From Allacma fusca (lineage: Eukaryota; Arthropoda; Collembola; Symphypleona; Sminthuridae), in the NCBI GenBank assembly GCA_947179485.1, contig OX359246.1, positions 46,727,632 to 46,791,631 of the forward strand: 64,000 nucleotides of DNA. The letters are read 5' to 3'. The notes under the pieces are model-generated. The model did no database searches, was not told the DNA's origin, and saw only the letters and a program-made list of their open reading frames with translations. The translations under genes were made by a program, and so were the position numbers. Each line of letters starts with the position of its first letter. Position 1 is the first letter of the stretch. This document shows positions 11,857 to 24,852 of this stretch, one piece after another.

Positions 11857-13160
11857 ATGCACTTTCTCTTTAAAATCTGTTTTCTAACTTTAGCTTGGGG
11901 TAAGTTGTATCAAAATATCTACCTTATTACATAAAAATGTGCTAATTTCAAAAAGTAGAATTTACTTGATCAATAAATTAATTATTATTGATCAAAACAT
12001 TTTCAAATGTTATCACATGTTTCCGGACGTGTAAATTTTTTTTTATTAATAATCCAGATGTATTTTTGAGTGTAAGTTAATGTCTCATTACGTTGTGCTT
12101 TTATATAAGTATAGGAGCTGACTCAAAATCAAGGGGAAGATATCCGGACACTCAGCCCATTTTGCTGGCGGATGATGAAACTCTATCCGATTCTTTCACA
12201 GCCAATAGCAATCCTTCAATTCAGACAACGGAATTCCCACATCACGTCTCTCTCCAGTACAACCACAAGGCCAAGGGATGGCGCCACTTTTGCAGCGCTT
12301 CCATTATTGACGCATGCGCAGTTCTCACTACAGTCTCTTGCTATAACGTATTTACTAAGGATTCTTCCGATTGGGTCCTCAGAGTGATTGCTGGGGTGAA
12401 TAATCTGAGCATAAATGAACCCACTTGGCAGGTAACCACTGGACAATACATCTTCCAACACCCTCAGTTTGACAAGTGAGCAAAAATATTATTGGTTTTC
12501 GTAAAATTAATTAGATTAGGTCAGTGGGAATATAACTTCTATCAATGTAATTACATGTTTTCAAAAATTTCAGGGTTACATTGAACTACGATTTTGCTGT
12601 GATTTACCTGCGCAACTGCTTTACATTTAACGCTGCGGTCAACTCAACTAGCATGCCACGATCGGATAATCTTGCTGCAAATCAATCATGTATTACTTCT
12701 GGTTGGGACACATTCGGAACTAGTAACACCATCGACCCCACAAAAGTTCAGGGATCAATGGGCGTATCCGACCTGATTGTTGTTTTAGAAGGCGATTGTG
12801 ACAACTATGACCATGGAAACAATGTCATTGCTGATACTATGTTTTGCACTAAAGGAAACAGCTTACAAGTGGTAAGACCAAAAGGGAAACAGCGATTCTC
12901 CTATAATTCTTTACAGTGAACACCATTGTTGTGTAATTAAAATGTTAATTTAATATATATCTGACAGTTTTAAAATGGGTATTATTTTATTTCATTTCAA
13001 GAGGGACTTAGGAGCGCCACTGATTTGTGATGAGTTCTTGACGGGAATTATGACGTATCCGGAGTACATGGGTAATCCTCCCACTGACAAACAAGTGTCA
13101 ATATTTAGCAAAGTTTTTCCAGTAAAAGACTGGATTTTGAATCCATCTTATCATGTATAA
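11857..13160 (+). CDS. secreted chymotrypsin-like serine protease homolog (inactive)
   Basis: Four exons, 11857-11899, 12115-12475, 12574-12871 and 13002-13160, join in frame to 286 residues. Exon 1 is a signal peptide (MHFLFKICFLTLAWG). The S1 fold is recognisable from FPHHVSLQY, HFCSASIIDACAVLT and NYDFAVIYL to the C-terminal RDLGAPLICDEF. Where an active enzyme has TAAHC this protein has TVSC, so the catalytic His is gone. The Asp is kept in NYDFAVI. The GDSGGP motif is replaced by RDLGAP, so the catalytic Ser is Leu. It should therefore not cleave peptides. Arthropod relatives of this kind act outside the cell as cofactors or decoys in immunity, clotting or digestion; which applies here is unknown. 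It has its own TATA box, is on the opposite strand to the SEC14-like array and lies between copies 1 and 2. Confidence 0.85.
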
Positions 13161-15711
13161 TTCCAGGTCTTCAATTTAATCCTATTGGTAATGATAAATA
13201 GTTATTGTATAATCCAGTAATTAGTTTGAAGTATTTTCCCTTCTAAAAAATTTGTGTATTGTATATAATATTATTGATAATGTTTAACCAGGAAAATGCT
13301 TAACATTTTTCTTGACTCCGCTTTCTTTCTGATTCTTCAGAATGTCCTGATACTTTAAATTTCAGCCCGAACAAAGTCCATAGATTTTAAAAATATGCAA
13401 CGCTTCAATTTCACAAAAAAGCTTTCAATTGTAGTTGCAGTCTAAAAAGTTAGTTATTCCCAAAACTGTTTATGTTCTTCATTCACTAAAGGGAAAAATG
13501 GAAATAAAATCTGGGTACATATTGTCATTAAAATGCTAATAAATTAATTTGTTCATTAAGTTAGTAGAAATAAAGACTTTTCAAACCTACTTTCTAATGC
13601 ATTTGAGGCTCTTCTTATTTAATATAAGTGACTTGTTATAAAGTTGTTGTTACAGCTTAATCTGTCAATACATGGAGTACCCATGAGACAATGAAAGTAC
13701 TGATAGGTACATTTGACTTCTTGCGCGTATGTATAATAAAAAATATGGGGCTAAGTGACGTTTCCAAATAATTTTAAGTAATAAAATGTGATTGTGAGCG
13801 AGTCTCTTTTATGTACGTACATACATAAACATACATAGATTTGTATATCCATAGTGAGTGCAAGTGGATTCGGAAATTTATTTCCACAGAATTGATTTAT
13901 TGTTACTGCTAAGCTCTGGAAGAAACTTCAGCTACATGACCGAATTACATGCGTAACATAACATAAATGACTTACAGTACGCTCAATAAAATTAGTATTC
14001 CCAATTAATTGCGTTTAAAATGCCATTGTGTGATGACTGCTCTGTTTTTTATTGGAATGTCGCTTGTTGTAAGTCAAGCATTCCTAAAGACCAATGAATA
14101 TACATATGTATACAGTGCACATGCGGTACTACAGACAGTAACATTTTCTGTAATGGGACAAATAAAATATTTTGATCCGATCGCTCTATTACGCTGATGT
14201 TAATTTTTCCGGATACATAATTGGAAACCATATATCCAATTGCCAGATTTTGTAATGCTTTATATTGCTGCATTTAGGGGTGCTCTTGTACTAATTTAGG
14301 GTCATGTGCTTCTCAATGGAGGTACTCAGTCCATTCACGGTCAAATCAGTGCAGTGTGAAAAATCGTATAAATATTTTTATGACAGCTGCTCACAATACA
14401 GACACAACCTCACATATTACTTTCTAGTTTCAAAATATTAAGATCACTCGTAATCAAACTTGTATTTCACAGTTTGTACATACTGAGTATAATTTAGTAT
14501 ATTTATATGTATGTATTGTAAATACACGCTGTTAATTATGCCTAATAATTATTGTACATGCACACGATGTAGAAAAGTACATTGTGTAAAGTAACTATTT
14601 AGGGTCGCATAGGAATGTGATGCTTGCACGTGATTGATGAATTGTTTTTTTGTCTAGGGTTCCGCCCTAAAAATTCGAGAATTTATTTGATGTACAAGAA
14701 CCTAGAATATAAAGAGAGTATTGCCTAAGCACTTGTCTAGTAAGTAAGGAGCAATTTTAATATCTCACTTGATTTACTAAAGGAAAAAACGCGCCCTCAA
14801 CTTATGTTATTAACCATTTAATAATCATATTTTTTGGTAGTTTTAATTCAACCCCTGTTACTACGTGAACATACATGCAGGGTCCTTTATAGACATTTTT
14901 ACCCCATCTAGCCCATGAAAGATACACAGCTAAAGAAATTCGATTCCCCCATTTTGTAGAAAATGTTCTACCGGATTTTCCAATATTTGTTCCATCCCAG
15001 TACGTACATAGCTCAAAAACTCTGAATTCAGCGTTCAGAGAAGTGGTGAAAAGACAGTGATTTCTTGAAAAACGGAAATTTTGAAAGTTTGAAAACAAAT
15101 TTAAGCAAGTTGAAAGCAATTTAAAAGGCTTTCAAGTACAAAAAGACATCTCTATTATTCCATACGTTGAATAATTTAGACACGGGTAGCAAAAAATTGA
15201 AGAAAGATTTAACCACAAAATGATAAATCAACTTCATAAATCGAAAAATTAACTTTAATGAATAAATTCAAGTAATTAGTTTTTTAATTTATTTTTTATT
15301 TTTTTCAACTTCCCTTGACCTCGTTAAATGTCAGTACAGGCAAACACAAAATACTGTATTCTAAATACACTACTTTTCTTAAAGTACCCCAAATAATGCT
15401 CACTATTTTCAGCTTCTAAAACAAACAGCTTTAACAATCAACCTTTTTTAATCATATCAGATAGCTATATATTAGCTACAAGGAGTACATAAAAGACATG
15501 TATAGTGACAAATTGTAAAACTGTTGCCGAATAGGTCAGTCCATTATAATTACATTTCAAATTGTTAGACTACCGAAAATCAGCTATTTTGACTGCTTAT
15601 GAAGTAATGTGGATTAATATGATTCTTTCTTGATAATTAAATGTATTTTTGGAATATTTATTATACACAAGGAGTTTGTATCTGAAAATGAAACTGAGTT
15701 GGCCTTCGGGG
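13161..15711. other. intergenic, no gene supported
   Basis: AT-rich sequence after the protease homolog. Two short frames (14009-14197 plus; 14802-15119 minus) have no motif and no convincing splice context. Nothing else was seen. Confidence 0.5.
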
Positions 15712-15812
15712 TATCTTACATATCGTTGCTGAGGGGGCAAAATGGTCTAAGTGCTGTACGAAAGCATGCGGGTGTAGACCATTTTGCCTCTTCAGTGACG
15801 ACATATAATATC
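15712..15812 (+). ncRNA. candidate microRNA precursor hairpin
   Basis: Arms 15712-15749 and 15775-15812 are each 38 nt and pair without gaps around a 25-nt loop. The innermost part, GGCAAAATGGTCTA against TAGACCATTTTGCC, is a perfect 14-bp run. Below it most differences are G-U wobbles, with only a few true mismatches towards the base. The loop contains a further short TGCT/AGCA pairing. Length, lack of bulges and loop size are what an animal microRNA precursor looks like. I do not recognise the mature sequence as a known family. Either strand could be transcribed. A tiny inverted-repeat transposon is the alternative, but no target duplication was seen. Confidence 0.42.
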
Positions 15813-18742
15813 GAGAACCTGAACAGGTTTGATGTAATAAAGAGGATTCATTCCAGCGTATGTTAAAGCTAAAATGGAATTCTCACAGATATTATACAAA
15901 CTACATACAATGTCAAAGTTATAATCATGCTAGTGAAAAGTATTTTGAACTAAATAATTACTTTATTTGAAATACATTTTAAATAGCTTTGAGAGTAATT
16001 AAGTATGTAAATACTAAATGACTATTACGAAACAACTTATGTAGTGGACTACTGAGGTAATAATTTTACAGAAAATATAATTATATTAATCTTCATTGAT
16101 TTACGGTTGCAAAAAATCTACACATACGCAATTCTTCTTGTAATATTGACCCGTTGTCTTGAAGTAATGCCTATTTCTATATGTATATAATAAATTGTAA
16201 TAATTACACTACTAAGGAAACAATTTATCAGTGTAAGAAACAAAATGCATAGCCCATTTTTCAAGCTTCTTTAATTATTTTTTATTATTACTACAATATA
16301 TCTAATAATTAGAGAAGCTAAAGTGGCTATTCAGTACCAATGCTCTTGTAATAATAACTATTCGTGAAAAAAGTAAGAAATTGAACAGATAAGGGAAAAA
16401 ATGTATCTTCCTGTGAGCGGTTTTGAGCTTGGCTTAACATTGAGACGTATCCCACTTTAATTGTTATCAATTTCAAGCTTAACACTGGTACGTAATACAA
16501 AATAACAAAACGGGGACTCAATATAAATACAAAATTTTGAGACAAAAATGTAGTTATGTAGGAAGTTTTTCCCAAACTAACGGGTAATAGTCGTAAGCGT
16601 ATACAATGCACATTTTTAATCCCGATTTTTAACATTCAGGCTCTAAAATTTACTTGAGAAGTGATAATTTAAACCTATTTACCTTAAAATATGGACACAC
16701 TGAATTGTATTTAAATTTCTGAATTGAAATGACTTGCAAATATTGGCAACACACGCTTAATTGAACGTGAATGGTTTCCATGAACGTCGGAACAAAAATA
16801 ATAGATATTAAATCCCGAAATTGTTTTGACACTGAGTCACTGCGCAGAACAATTAATTATCAATAAATAAAATAATCCATTAACACCCTTGCTTGTTTGA
16901 CTGCGTTGTAAGGGGGGGGAGAACTGTGAACTATGTGTTTTTTTGCAGTAGATATAAATGTAATATCCAGGATATAGTCGTTATAACTGTACCCCTTAAA
17001 AGGAGCAAAAATTTACTCCTTGTAAGGAGATCTGACAAGTTGGTGCTGTGTCTAACGTCTTATCATGTTTTCCCCAAAAATGTGTACACATAAAAGGGGG
17101 TATTTCGAAACAATAATTCACCCTGACTGATATTCTTCATTTAAAGAATGTATCTATACTACATGCACCAAAGTATTAGTTTGGTAATGTAAGTTTTAGC
17201 AATCTAGGTAGATGAAGAATATTGTAACCCTTTACACGTTTCCAAATAAGAAACACTCGTGTTTTGTAAATTCTAATTTTCCGATCCTTTTTGCCATTAT
17301 CAAAAATATTAACTTGTAAGATGATCTAATGCATAGTACACTCTCGTTACAAGAGATCCCTTATATACGTACATTAGAAATATTTGAGCATATTCCCATT
17401 TACTATTATTTTTATTTTTTTCACCTATGTATGCACGATGCGTACAACATATGTAAACCATTGTAAGAGTAGCTTCTAGGTATTCTAGGAATTTGAAAAC
17501 AAGCAACGTGCTTATCACATGCTAGTATTTTATCTGCATAACAATACACGCTTAGAAAATATTGCCAGCATGTACATAATGAGCTTGTTTAGCTTTAACT
17601 ACCAATTAAACCGATATTTATTAGAGGAAATATCGTGACTGGTGGAAATTTTTATATTGCAGTTCGCTTTCTTTTTACGCAAGTTTAGCTCTATAAAAGC
17701 AGAAAATGTAAACACGATACAATTAGCATTACTAATGACATAATTCGCAAAACGGGAAGCACACTACTTGAAAAGATTTATAGCGACAGCAAACTGTATG
17801 CACACTGCGGGGTGTATAAATTATTGACATTTTTTCATTTCATCTCCAGGTCAATTGAGGACTCAAGTATACAAATAAATTCATATTATTTAAAAATAAT
17901 TACAACTATTAATTAGTCGTATTAGTAGTTTTTAATTGTCGTTAAACAAATTATCAGAATCATTTTTGATCTTGCGTATTTTCCATCATTTACTGTACAA
18001 TTGAATGCCCCTCTTCCAATTTGTAAAATTCCCTTAGTGTTGTTTGAATGAACTACTATCTAATTGTATGGTGTTTTAAATAAGATCAATAAATAATCAT
18101 TGCCCTGAAACTGCTGAATTATCTTCTTATAACCGTAATATTACATGAAGCATTTGAATAATTCAAGTGCAAATGATTTCAATTACATGATACTGGATTA
18201 GCCATAATTTTTGAACGGGATCTTTGTAGGACAAGGGGCACGTCAAATTTTACTTTTTAGACATACGACATGCATGCCGAGGTTACTAACGACCGGTTTG
18301 AATTAATGTGTGTAATTGTTGTCTTTCTGTAATAATTTAAGCAGTGTAGTCTCACTATAGTCATCACAGACGAAGATTCAAGATAAGATAAGACAAGACA
18401 GTATACTGACGCTACATCCAAATAAGTAATTATACCTTGATTGCACATGAACAAACAATACATTAAAGTCCTCAGAAATAATATTCACGCTGTCCATCTC
18501 ATTCGACCATACAGATCTCATCTTACAGATCATTAAATATAATTACCCAAATAGCATCCATTCAAAAAATTATTGCTGAACTAAAAAAGCTACCGTTTTA
18601 TTTTCGTGAGTATCGGAAAATAATTATTTCCATTCCCATCTGAAGCTTTGGAAATGGCTCAAAATTAAAACAGTTAACAGGGCATTTTGAAGTGGTTATT
18701 TATTACTTAAAAAGTTTGTATAAATCTTTGCTTCCATTAATA
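15813..18742. other. intergenic, no gene supported
   Basis: About 2.9 kb of AT-rich sequence. A short inverted repeat AAGGAG/CTCCTT lies near 17000. Several frames of 60-100 codons on both strands lack motifs, codon bias or splice partners. Confidence 0.5.
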
Positions 18743-20902
18743 TCATTTAATCCCTGCGCTTGTAATCCGACATCCATACATGAGAGCCTTTGCAGTGAAT
18801 TTGCTGAAGGAATTGTGGAAGCATAAAGAGTCTGCAAACAAAATAGACAGACAAAATCATATTTTAAGTACTCATCACATAGGGTCTGTTCCAAATGAAT
18901 GCATGTCGCTTCCGTTGTTTGAGTCGTGTTGTAAAGATTTTAACCTATACGAAAGAAAAATATTTTTTACAACTTACAAGTTCCGTCTACTTCACATAGG
19001 AAGGTTCCCTTTTGCAAGAATAGGTGGGAGTCCAAACGGGAATAGCCAATTATGTTCAGAGGTTCGGACTCAGTTTTTAAAGAAACTGAAAATCCAATGT
19101 CATAATCATCCGTTCTGAAATTCCAAGTGAGTCTTTGTCCAGATTGAAGTAGAAACTCCACAGTGTGATCTTGACCAGCGTTAAGAACCAACTTTTGCAA
19201 CTCTCGCTCCGGAAAAACCTCGTACGTGTTTAGAACATCCCAGCCAAGTTCGTACTTAAACTTCATTGGGTCAAGCAGCAAAGATAAATAAATAATAATT
19301 ACATTTTTAATTCAAAAGATATGTAAGTTTAGTCAAAATATGAGATTCCAATCACCAACTTAATTTTACTTCCAATATTTCGTATAAATAGTAATACCGT
19401 CAGGCAAGACGTAATGGCACCGCCATACTGGGAAGGAATGTTGTCCGGATCAATTCTCTTTATCCAATTGTCCCTCCATGTGTTACGATTGCTCCCTAAA
19501 ATCTGGATTTTCGATGCGGTCCTATCCGTCAGCAAAGGTCGGATGATTGCCCAAACAAATTGGAAAATTGTGGGTGCTGAAATGATTTAATAATGCGCGT
19601 TATTATCCATGAGTTCCTCCCTTCTTATTACCAAAATAATATTTAATTGGAGTCAATTGCACGTAATTGGCATTATTACCATTAATTATCCAGGCGCATC
19701 TCAGAAGCTCTGGATAATTGGCAATAAACATTTCTACAATTCTTGGGCCGAATTCTCGTACTGTTAAATTGAAAAAATATTAAATTATTATTATTCTTAT
19801 AAATCCAGTTTAATATCCTCATGTTTAAATACAGTTTGTCTTACCTTCCTTGCTAGCAATCTGCAGTAGTTCCAATCCATCCAAATCCACTATGACATTG
19901 AATTCAGTAAAGTATTTTTCAGAGGTTGACATATTGCTGCATAATTCCAAAAATAGTTCGAAAAACCTTTCCAAATACATCATCATGGTTTGTTCCTGTC
20001 CAGACTCCACTACTTCACGGAAGTTCCATCTGCCAGCGTTGAATGCCACGACTGACATCGAAATATGATTTAATGAATTTACATATTTGAGTATTTGATC
20101 ATTCTAAATTTAGTACGAATGAGTATTATAATATTTTTTTGGTGCAATAGGAACTTCAAATAGATAATTATTGCTGAAATTTGGATTGCAAAACCAGAAA
20201 TCGTAAATCTCACCTGGAAATCCATCACGGCAATAACCGCAGGCTGTCACGGGATATTTGAACTGGAAATCAGGTGGGAGGTGGACGGAGAGAATATTGT
20301 CAATGTTGTTTTTCTGCCTCCATACAATATGCTATTTAAAAATGTTAATTTTTGAATTATTTACAATTTTTAGTGAATTTCATACTCTGGTGCTTTTTTT
20401 TTGAAAGTTGAAATAATTTTTTTAAAGATAATAAAATGTCCACCCTAGTTTTAAGATATACCTTAACTTAATTTATATCATCTTTACGGTCACAGTAGAA
20501 GTCACTAACCTGACGAAGTAAATTCTCGGCTTTTACAATGTTCAGATTCCGAGCTGTTAAAGGATTAGAAGCCGTTAGTCTGTGGCATTTTTGAATGTGT
20601 ATTTGTAATAAAATGTACGTGCAAGTATTATTGTAGTAAATTATAAGCTATAAAATATGAGTCAATATCATACCTCTCAGAAATCGGATGAGGCTGAGAT
20701 CATGGCGCATAAAATCATTCTTGAGGAGTGGGAGGATATTTTGGGCTTGCTTTCGAAACTGGTTGGAAGCACAAAAAATTGTTTTGATTTCAGTATAATT
20801 TGAAATAAAGTTGCTAGCACCTTTTTGGAACTAAATTTATTGAAAACTTACCTGGCAAAGGACAGTGACTTCCTCATCGCTCAATGCTGAAGCGGCGTTC
20901 AT
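18743..20902 (-). CDS. SEC14-like CRAL-TRIO/GOLD protein, copy 2
   Basis: Exons: 20902-20852, 20758-20674, 20553-20510, 20331-20214, 20051-19845, 19760-19680, 19576-19398, 19260-18978, 18831-18743; 378 residues, all in frame. CRAL-TRIO N-terminal part: MRHDLSLIRFLR and ARNLNIVKAENLLRQ. CRAL-TRIO: VDLDGLELLQIASKE, IANYPELLRCAWIIN and IPSQYGGA. GOLD: LTWNFRTDDYDIGFSV and SRLDSH. This copy departs most from the array. The GRDKEGYL motif before the lipid-binding fold is replaced by YCRDGFP. The final FDNTYS of the GOLD domain is FHNSFS, and the tail ends TSAGIK. The FSKF motif is shared with copy 1, which suggests these two form an older pair. A member with altered ligand preference is possible. 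Introns are short (about 80-400 bp). Confidence 0.88.
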
Positions 20903-22503
20903 TAGGTGTAGAAGAAGCTACTTCGAAAAATTAGTTAAAATACTGTAATAAATTATTATGTAATATTTTTGTAAATAAATTGTAATCAAAATTGTTCTAT
21001 CTATATGTTTGGTCCCATAAAATTCCAGGGTTTTGTACTCACACTCAGAGAACGGACGCACTTTCCACTGGAGGAGACAATCTCATGAAGAAACAAGTTA
21101 CTTGAAAGCTTATGCCTGTAATTGTGTGTAACAAACTTGAATCTATAGGTTAAGAAAGGGAATCATTTTTAGGTCTGAGGCTTTAGCTCTTATCCTGAAA
21201 TTTATCGAAAATGTATTTATTTTAATCCGAGGGTCACGAACTTCAAGTGTAGAGGCACGTACAAAATGCAGTATCTGCAGATATGAAGTAGGACATTAGT
21301 TCATTTCTAATCTCAATTCAATAGATATCTACAATCAGAGGTCTTTATATTTCCCATTGAAGCTACTACTGTGGCTTATTTGGTCTTTTAATTTGTAAAA
21401 ATATGACAGATGCATCTGGCCTTACATGCAGTATTGGAGTCTGCTGTCCCTAACTTCACGTTGTGTGCATCGGGGTGTGTGAATACAAAGACAGTAATTG
21501 TTTTTTCAAAAAACAAATGGTCAAACTGTTTTTTGATTTAAGCCACAATTTTTACTAGCTCTTCCAGACTTTATTATTTTGATATGTCCTGGAAAGTGTC
21601 CGAAGTTATTCAAATTAATAGTAAAGTATAGTGTTTCTATATCCTGATTCCCATTACACTTTAAGCTGCATTTAACTTTTACATAAGACCCGGTCCCTAT
21701 ATTTCCCTAAATTGAAGTTACTCCGTAGGAAATAACAAACACAACAGAGTAGCAGGAACTGCACACAATCATTTCTGCTCATTCCTCACCTCAGTCTTTT
21801 TAGTAGGAGAAATTCAAGTATTCAGCTTTTAATTATGTCGCGCATGTATACACACACGTTCATAAAACAAACATGTCTTTCAGCTAACAAGGACACTAAT
21901 ACAATTAATATAAGCGTGTTTATTTTATCTCTATTATTATGCTAATCATAGATTATTGTCCCATAGACGATCATACCCTTGGCCAGTTGAGGGACAAGTA
22001 TCTAACTATAAGTAAATGCCATTGTTACTACAAGTACTGTTTCCTCTCCCAGTAAATAACCCCCAGAATATAAACATATTGAAACGTATACAATGACTAT
22101 AATAATTTAGTCATACAAAATTATTAGCTCTGTTCTTCTTTTCATAAAATTTTGCATTCATTAAAATTTTGCATCACATGTTTTTAGAAAATTGCTACAA
22201 GCTAGCTTTTACGTTACAATAATTCTTGTAATATTTTATTTACTATGTATGTACATACATCACGAAACTTACATATTGTATCACAGTGCCCCAAGTATAG
22301 CAAGTACAAAACCAGAGGTCCAACCAAAAATACTTTTTACTTTAAAATGTTATACACAACTCAACAGTAATTTTGATTGTATACTTATAGTAATATTATA
22401 AATAGATTTTGTAAGAAGGAACAAAAATTTCTGTTTTTCAACAACCAAAAATTGAGCAAGAAAACTTGAAGATTTATCCCAAAAGAGCCAAAGCTTGTAT
22501 CAT
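20903..22503. other. spacer between SEC14-like copies 2 and 3
   Basis: About 1.6 kb of AT-rich sequence that should include the promoter of copy 2 and the 3' region of copy 3. No clear TATA box, repeat or further gene was seen. Confidence 0.5.
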
Positions 22504-24852
22504 CTAACTTGTCCACACAATGTATCTCAGGGACTTCCCGGTATAAGAACTGTACGTATTGTCAAACACGAGCGTATCTGTCAATTCAAATTACATTTAA
22601 TTATTACACATACAATCGAGTAAAAGCACTTTCGTAAATGGGAATTATTATTATTGTCGTCAGTGAGCTTACACAATCCTTTCCTCTCACAAGTCATTCT
22701 GCCCTTCTGAACGCACAAGTGTGAGTCCACACGACAGGGCTCAAGAACAATCTCATCATCCTCAAAGTCAACGCGGAACATGATGTCAAATTTGTCGGTG
22801 CAGAAGTTCCAATTTATCTCCATCCCGTAGCCCGCATGAACTTCAACCGTGTACAACTGTCCCGGACTTACAACAACTTGGGTCATGTCCTCTTTTGGGT
22901 ATACTTTGTAACTTGGAGACAGCTTCATGGCGTCCAAACCAACTTCAAGTCGAAACTGTCAAAGATGAGTCAGAAATGGTTAAGTTTCAAAAGTGATTGA
23001 ATGTTGAAATTGTTTTAGTACATTCATATTAAGTAAGGAGATCCTACAATACTAGTGGATTTTATAGCGGATAAAAGAGAAGGACAAAAATATGACATTA
23101 CATTTGGACAAGTAGTATTTGCTCCGCTGTACAACGAAGGGAAGTTATCCTCATCAATCATAGTCACAATATCCGCCCTCCATTTATTTTTGTTACACCC
23201 GAAAATCCGTATTTTTGAGGTTGTTCGTTCCGAGATGAAAGGTTTGATGATTCCCCAGAAAATACTGAAGATGGAGGGTGCTAAAATGTGCCAGATGTAA
23301 ATTTATAGCGATTCTATTAAAAATGTGTTTGTAAATAATTTAAAAAGTTCCGCTGTCCTCTTACTATTTATAACCCAAATTGAGCAGAGAGCTTCGGGAT
23401 AGTTGGCTTCAAATACCTTGATGAGGTCCAATATCATGGAAATAACTGAAAATAGTTATTTACAGTAAATCCAATTGCAATCAATTCCAGAAATGCTTTT
23501 TCCATAGTTGAAATTTTTTGGAGGGACATTTGTTGACGTAAAAACTTACATGCTTTGGAAGCTAGCTGCATGTAAGAAAATCCCTCAAAGTCAAAAATTA
23601 TGCAGGCTTGAGTGTAGTATGTTTCATCCGTTGACATCTGATCAGAAATTGCCGCACCCCTTTCAATCCATTGCACAACAAACCATATAAAATCATCTTT
23701 CAATCCGGCATCTACCATGGATCGAAAGTCCCACTTCCCAATTTGTGCTGCGGCAACTGTTAAAATGATATTTACAAATGGAGTAAGTTTTAATTCAGAC
23801 CTTATTGACTGGATAATATTTCTTAATATAACTTTTTACAATATTTGTAAAAAGTTAGAAAGTTAAGGAAGTAATAATTTCATAATTACTTACCTAAATG
23901 TCCTTTTCTATCCCTCCCACAAATTTTAACAGGGAAGTCCTCAAAGAAATTTATAGGTATTTTCGCTTCCAAAATCTCGTTCACATGATTCTCTTCACGC
24001 CATTTCAGATGCTGAAGAATAAATCAAAATGTTTTATTATTGGCACATGCTATAATTATTACATAGTAAGATTATTCTCCCTATTTCCTTCAAATGCATT
24101 TTATCCAAAGAGGTTTTCCAAAATGTCGTTACAAGAGGAGCATATTATAAGAATCAAATTTTGCTCCGATTGGGGATGCTCTTATAAAAACAGCGTACTG
24201 TAAAAGGCAACCCCTATTTAATATTTAATTATTATGGCTTGTTCAGAAAATACATACATACATAATTATGTATATGCACCAGTAGTAAATTTACACAGCT
24301 TCTAGTAAGTACACTATGAGCATGAAATTGTGCCTCACATTTCTCAGCATTTTCTCACTGCGGTCCAAATGGAGGTCACGGGCTAGAGGTTGAAGAATAA
24401 ACCAAAAGAATATTAAAATGTCATACGAGTATTTTAATCAACTTTGCAACACACAACAAACAGCGCTGTTCTTGTCCTTCCCATTTGCATATAATTTCTG
24501 GACAGATTAGTACACAGTTCCGCTTGTTAATGTGTAATTGCACGTGTCCGATATGAGCCAATGAGCCTAAGGTATTTACTATTATGGGTTAAATAGAAAC
24601 AAAGCTTACCGCGAAGAAACCTCAAAAGGGACAAATCATTTCGGAAAAAGTCATTTTTAAACTTAGGCATTAAATCAGGGATCCTCTTCTTAAACTGCGG
24701 GACAATTACATTACAAATAAAAAAAAATAATTTGAACGTACATATGTAGATATGTATATATGTGCTGCGGTGCAGAAACTATTAAAATCTATAGATATTA
24801 CCTCTCGCATTGCATCCGCTTCTTGTGGACTCATTTCCTTAACCCGATCCAT
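22504..24852 (-). CDS. SEC14-like CRAL-TRIO/GOLD protein, copy 3
   Basis: Exons: 24852-24802, 24694-24610, 24382-24339, 24011-23894, 23756-23550, 23445-23365, 23280-23102, 22955-22673, 22577-22504; 373 residues. It starts MDRVKEMSPQEADAM. N-terminal domain: FFRNDLSLLRFLR and ARDLHLDRSEKMLRN. CRAL-TRIO: FEDFPVKICGRDRKGHL, FDFEGFSYMQLASKA and LPSLYSGANTTC. GOLD: INWNFCTDKFDIMFRVDF, CRVDSHLCVQKG, ending FDNTYSSYTGKSLRYIVWTS. The codon across the exon 5/6 junction encodes Phe, as in copy 4, where copies 1, 2, 5, 6 and 7 have Val. With the shared WREEN and ICG residues in exon 4, this makes copies 3 and 4 likely sisters. The donor after exon 6 is A-GTAAG rather than G-GTA, but is still standard. 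Confidence 0.9.

Noticed and set aside
23055-23300. plus-strand frame starting MDFIADKREG
   Set aside because: Antisense of exon 7 of copy 3. The same kind of shadow appears at 58431-58649 over copy 7 and 18780-19118 over copy 2.
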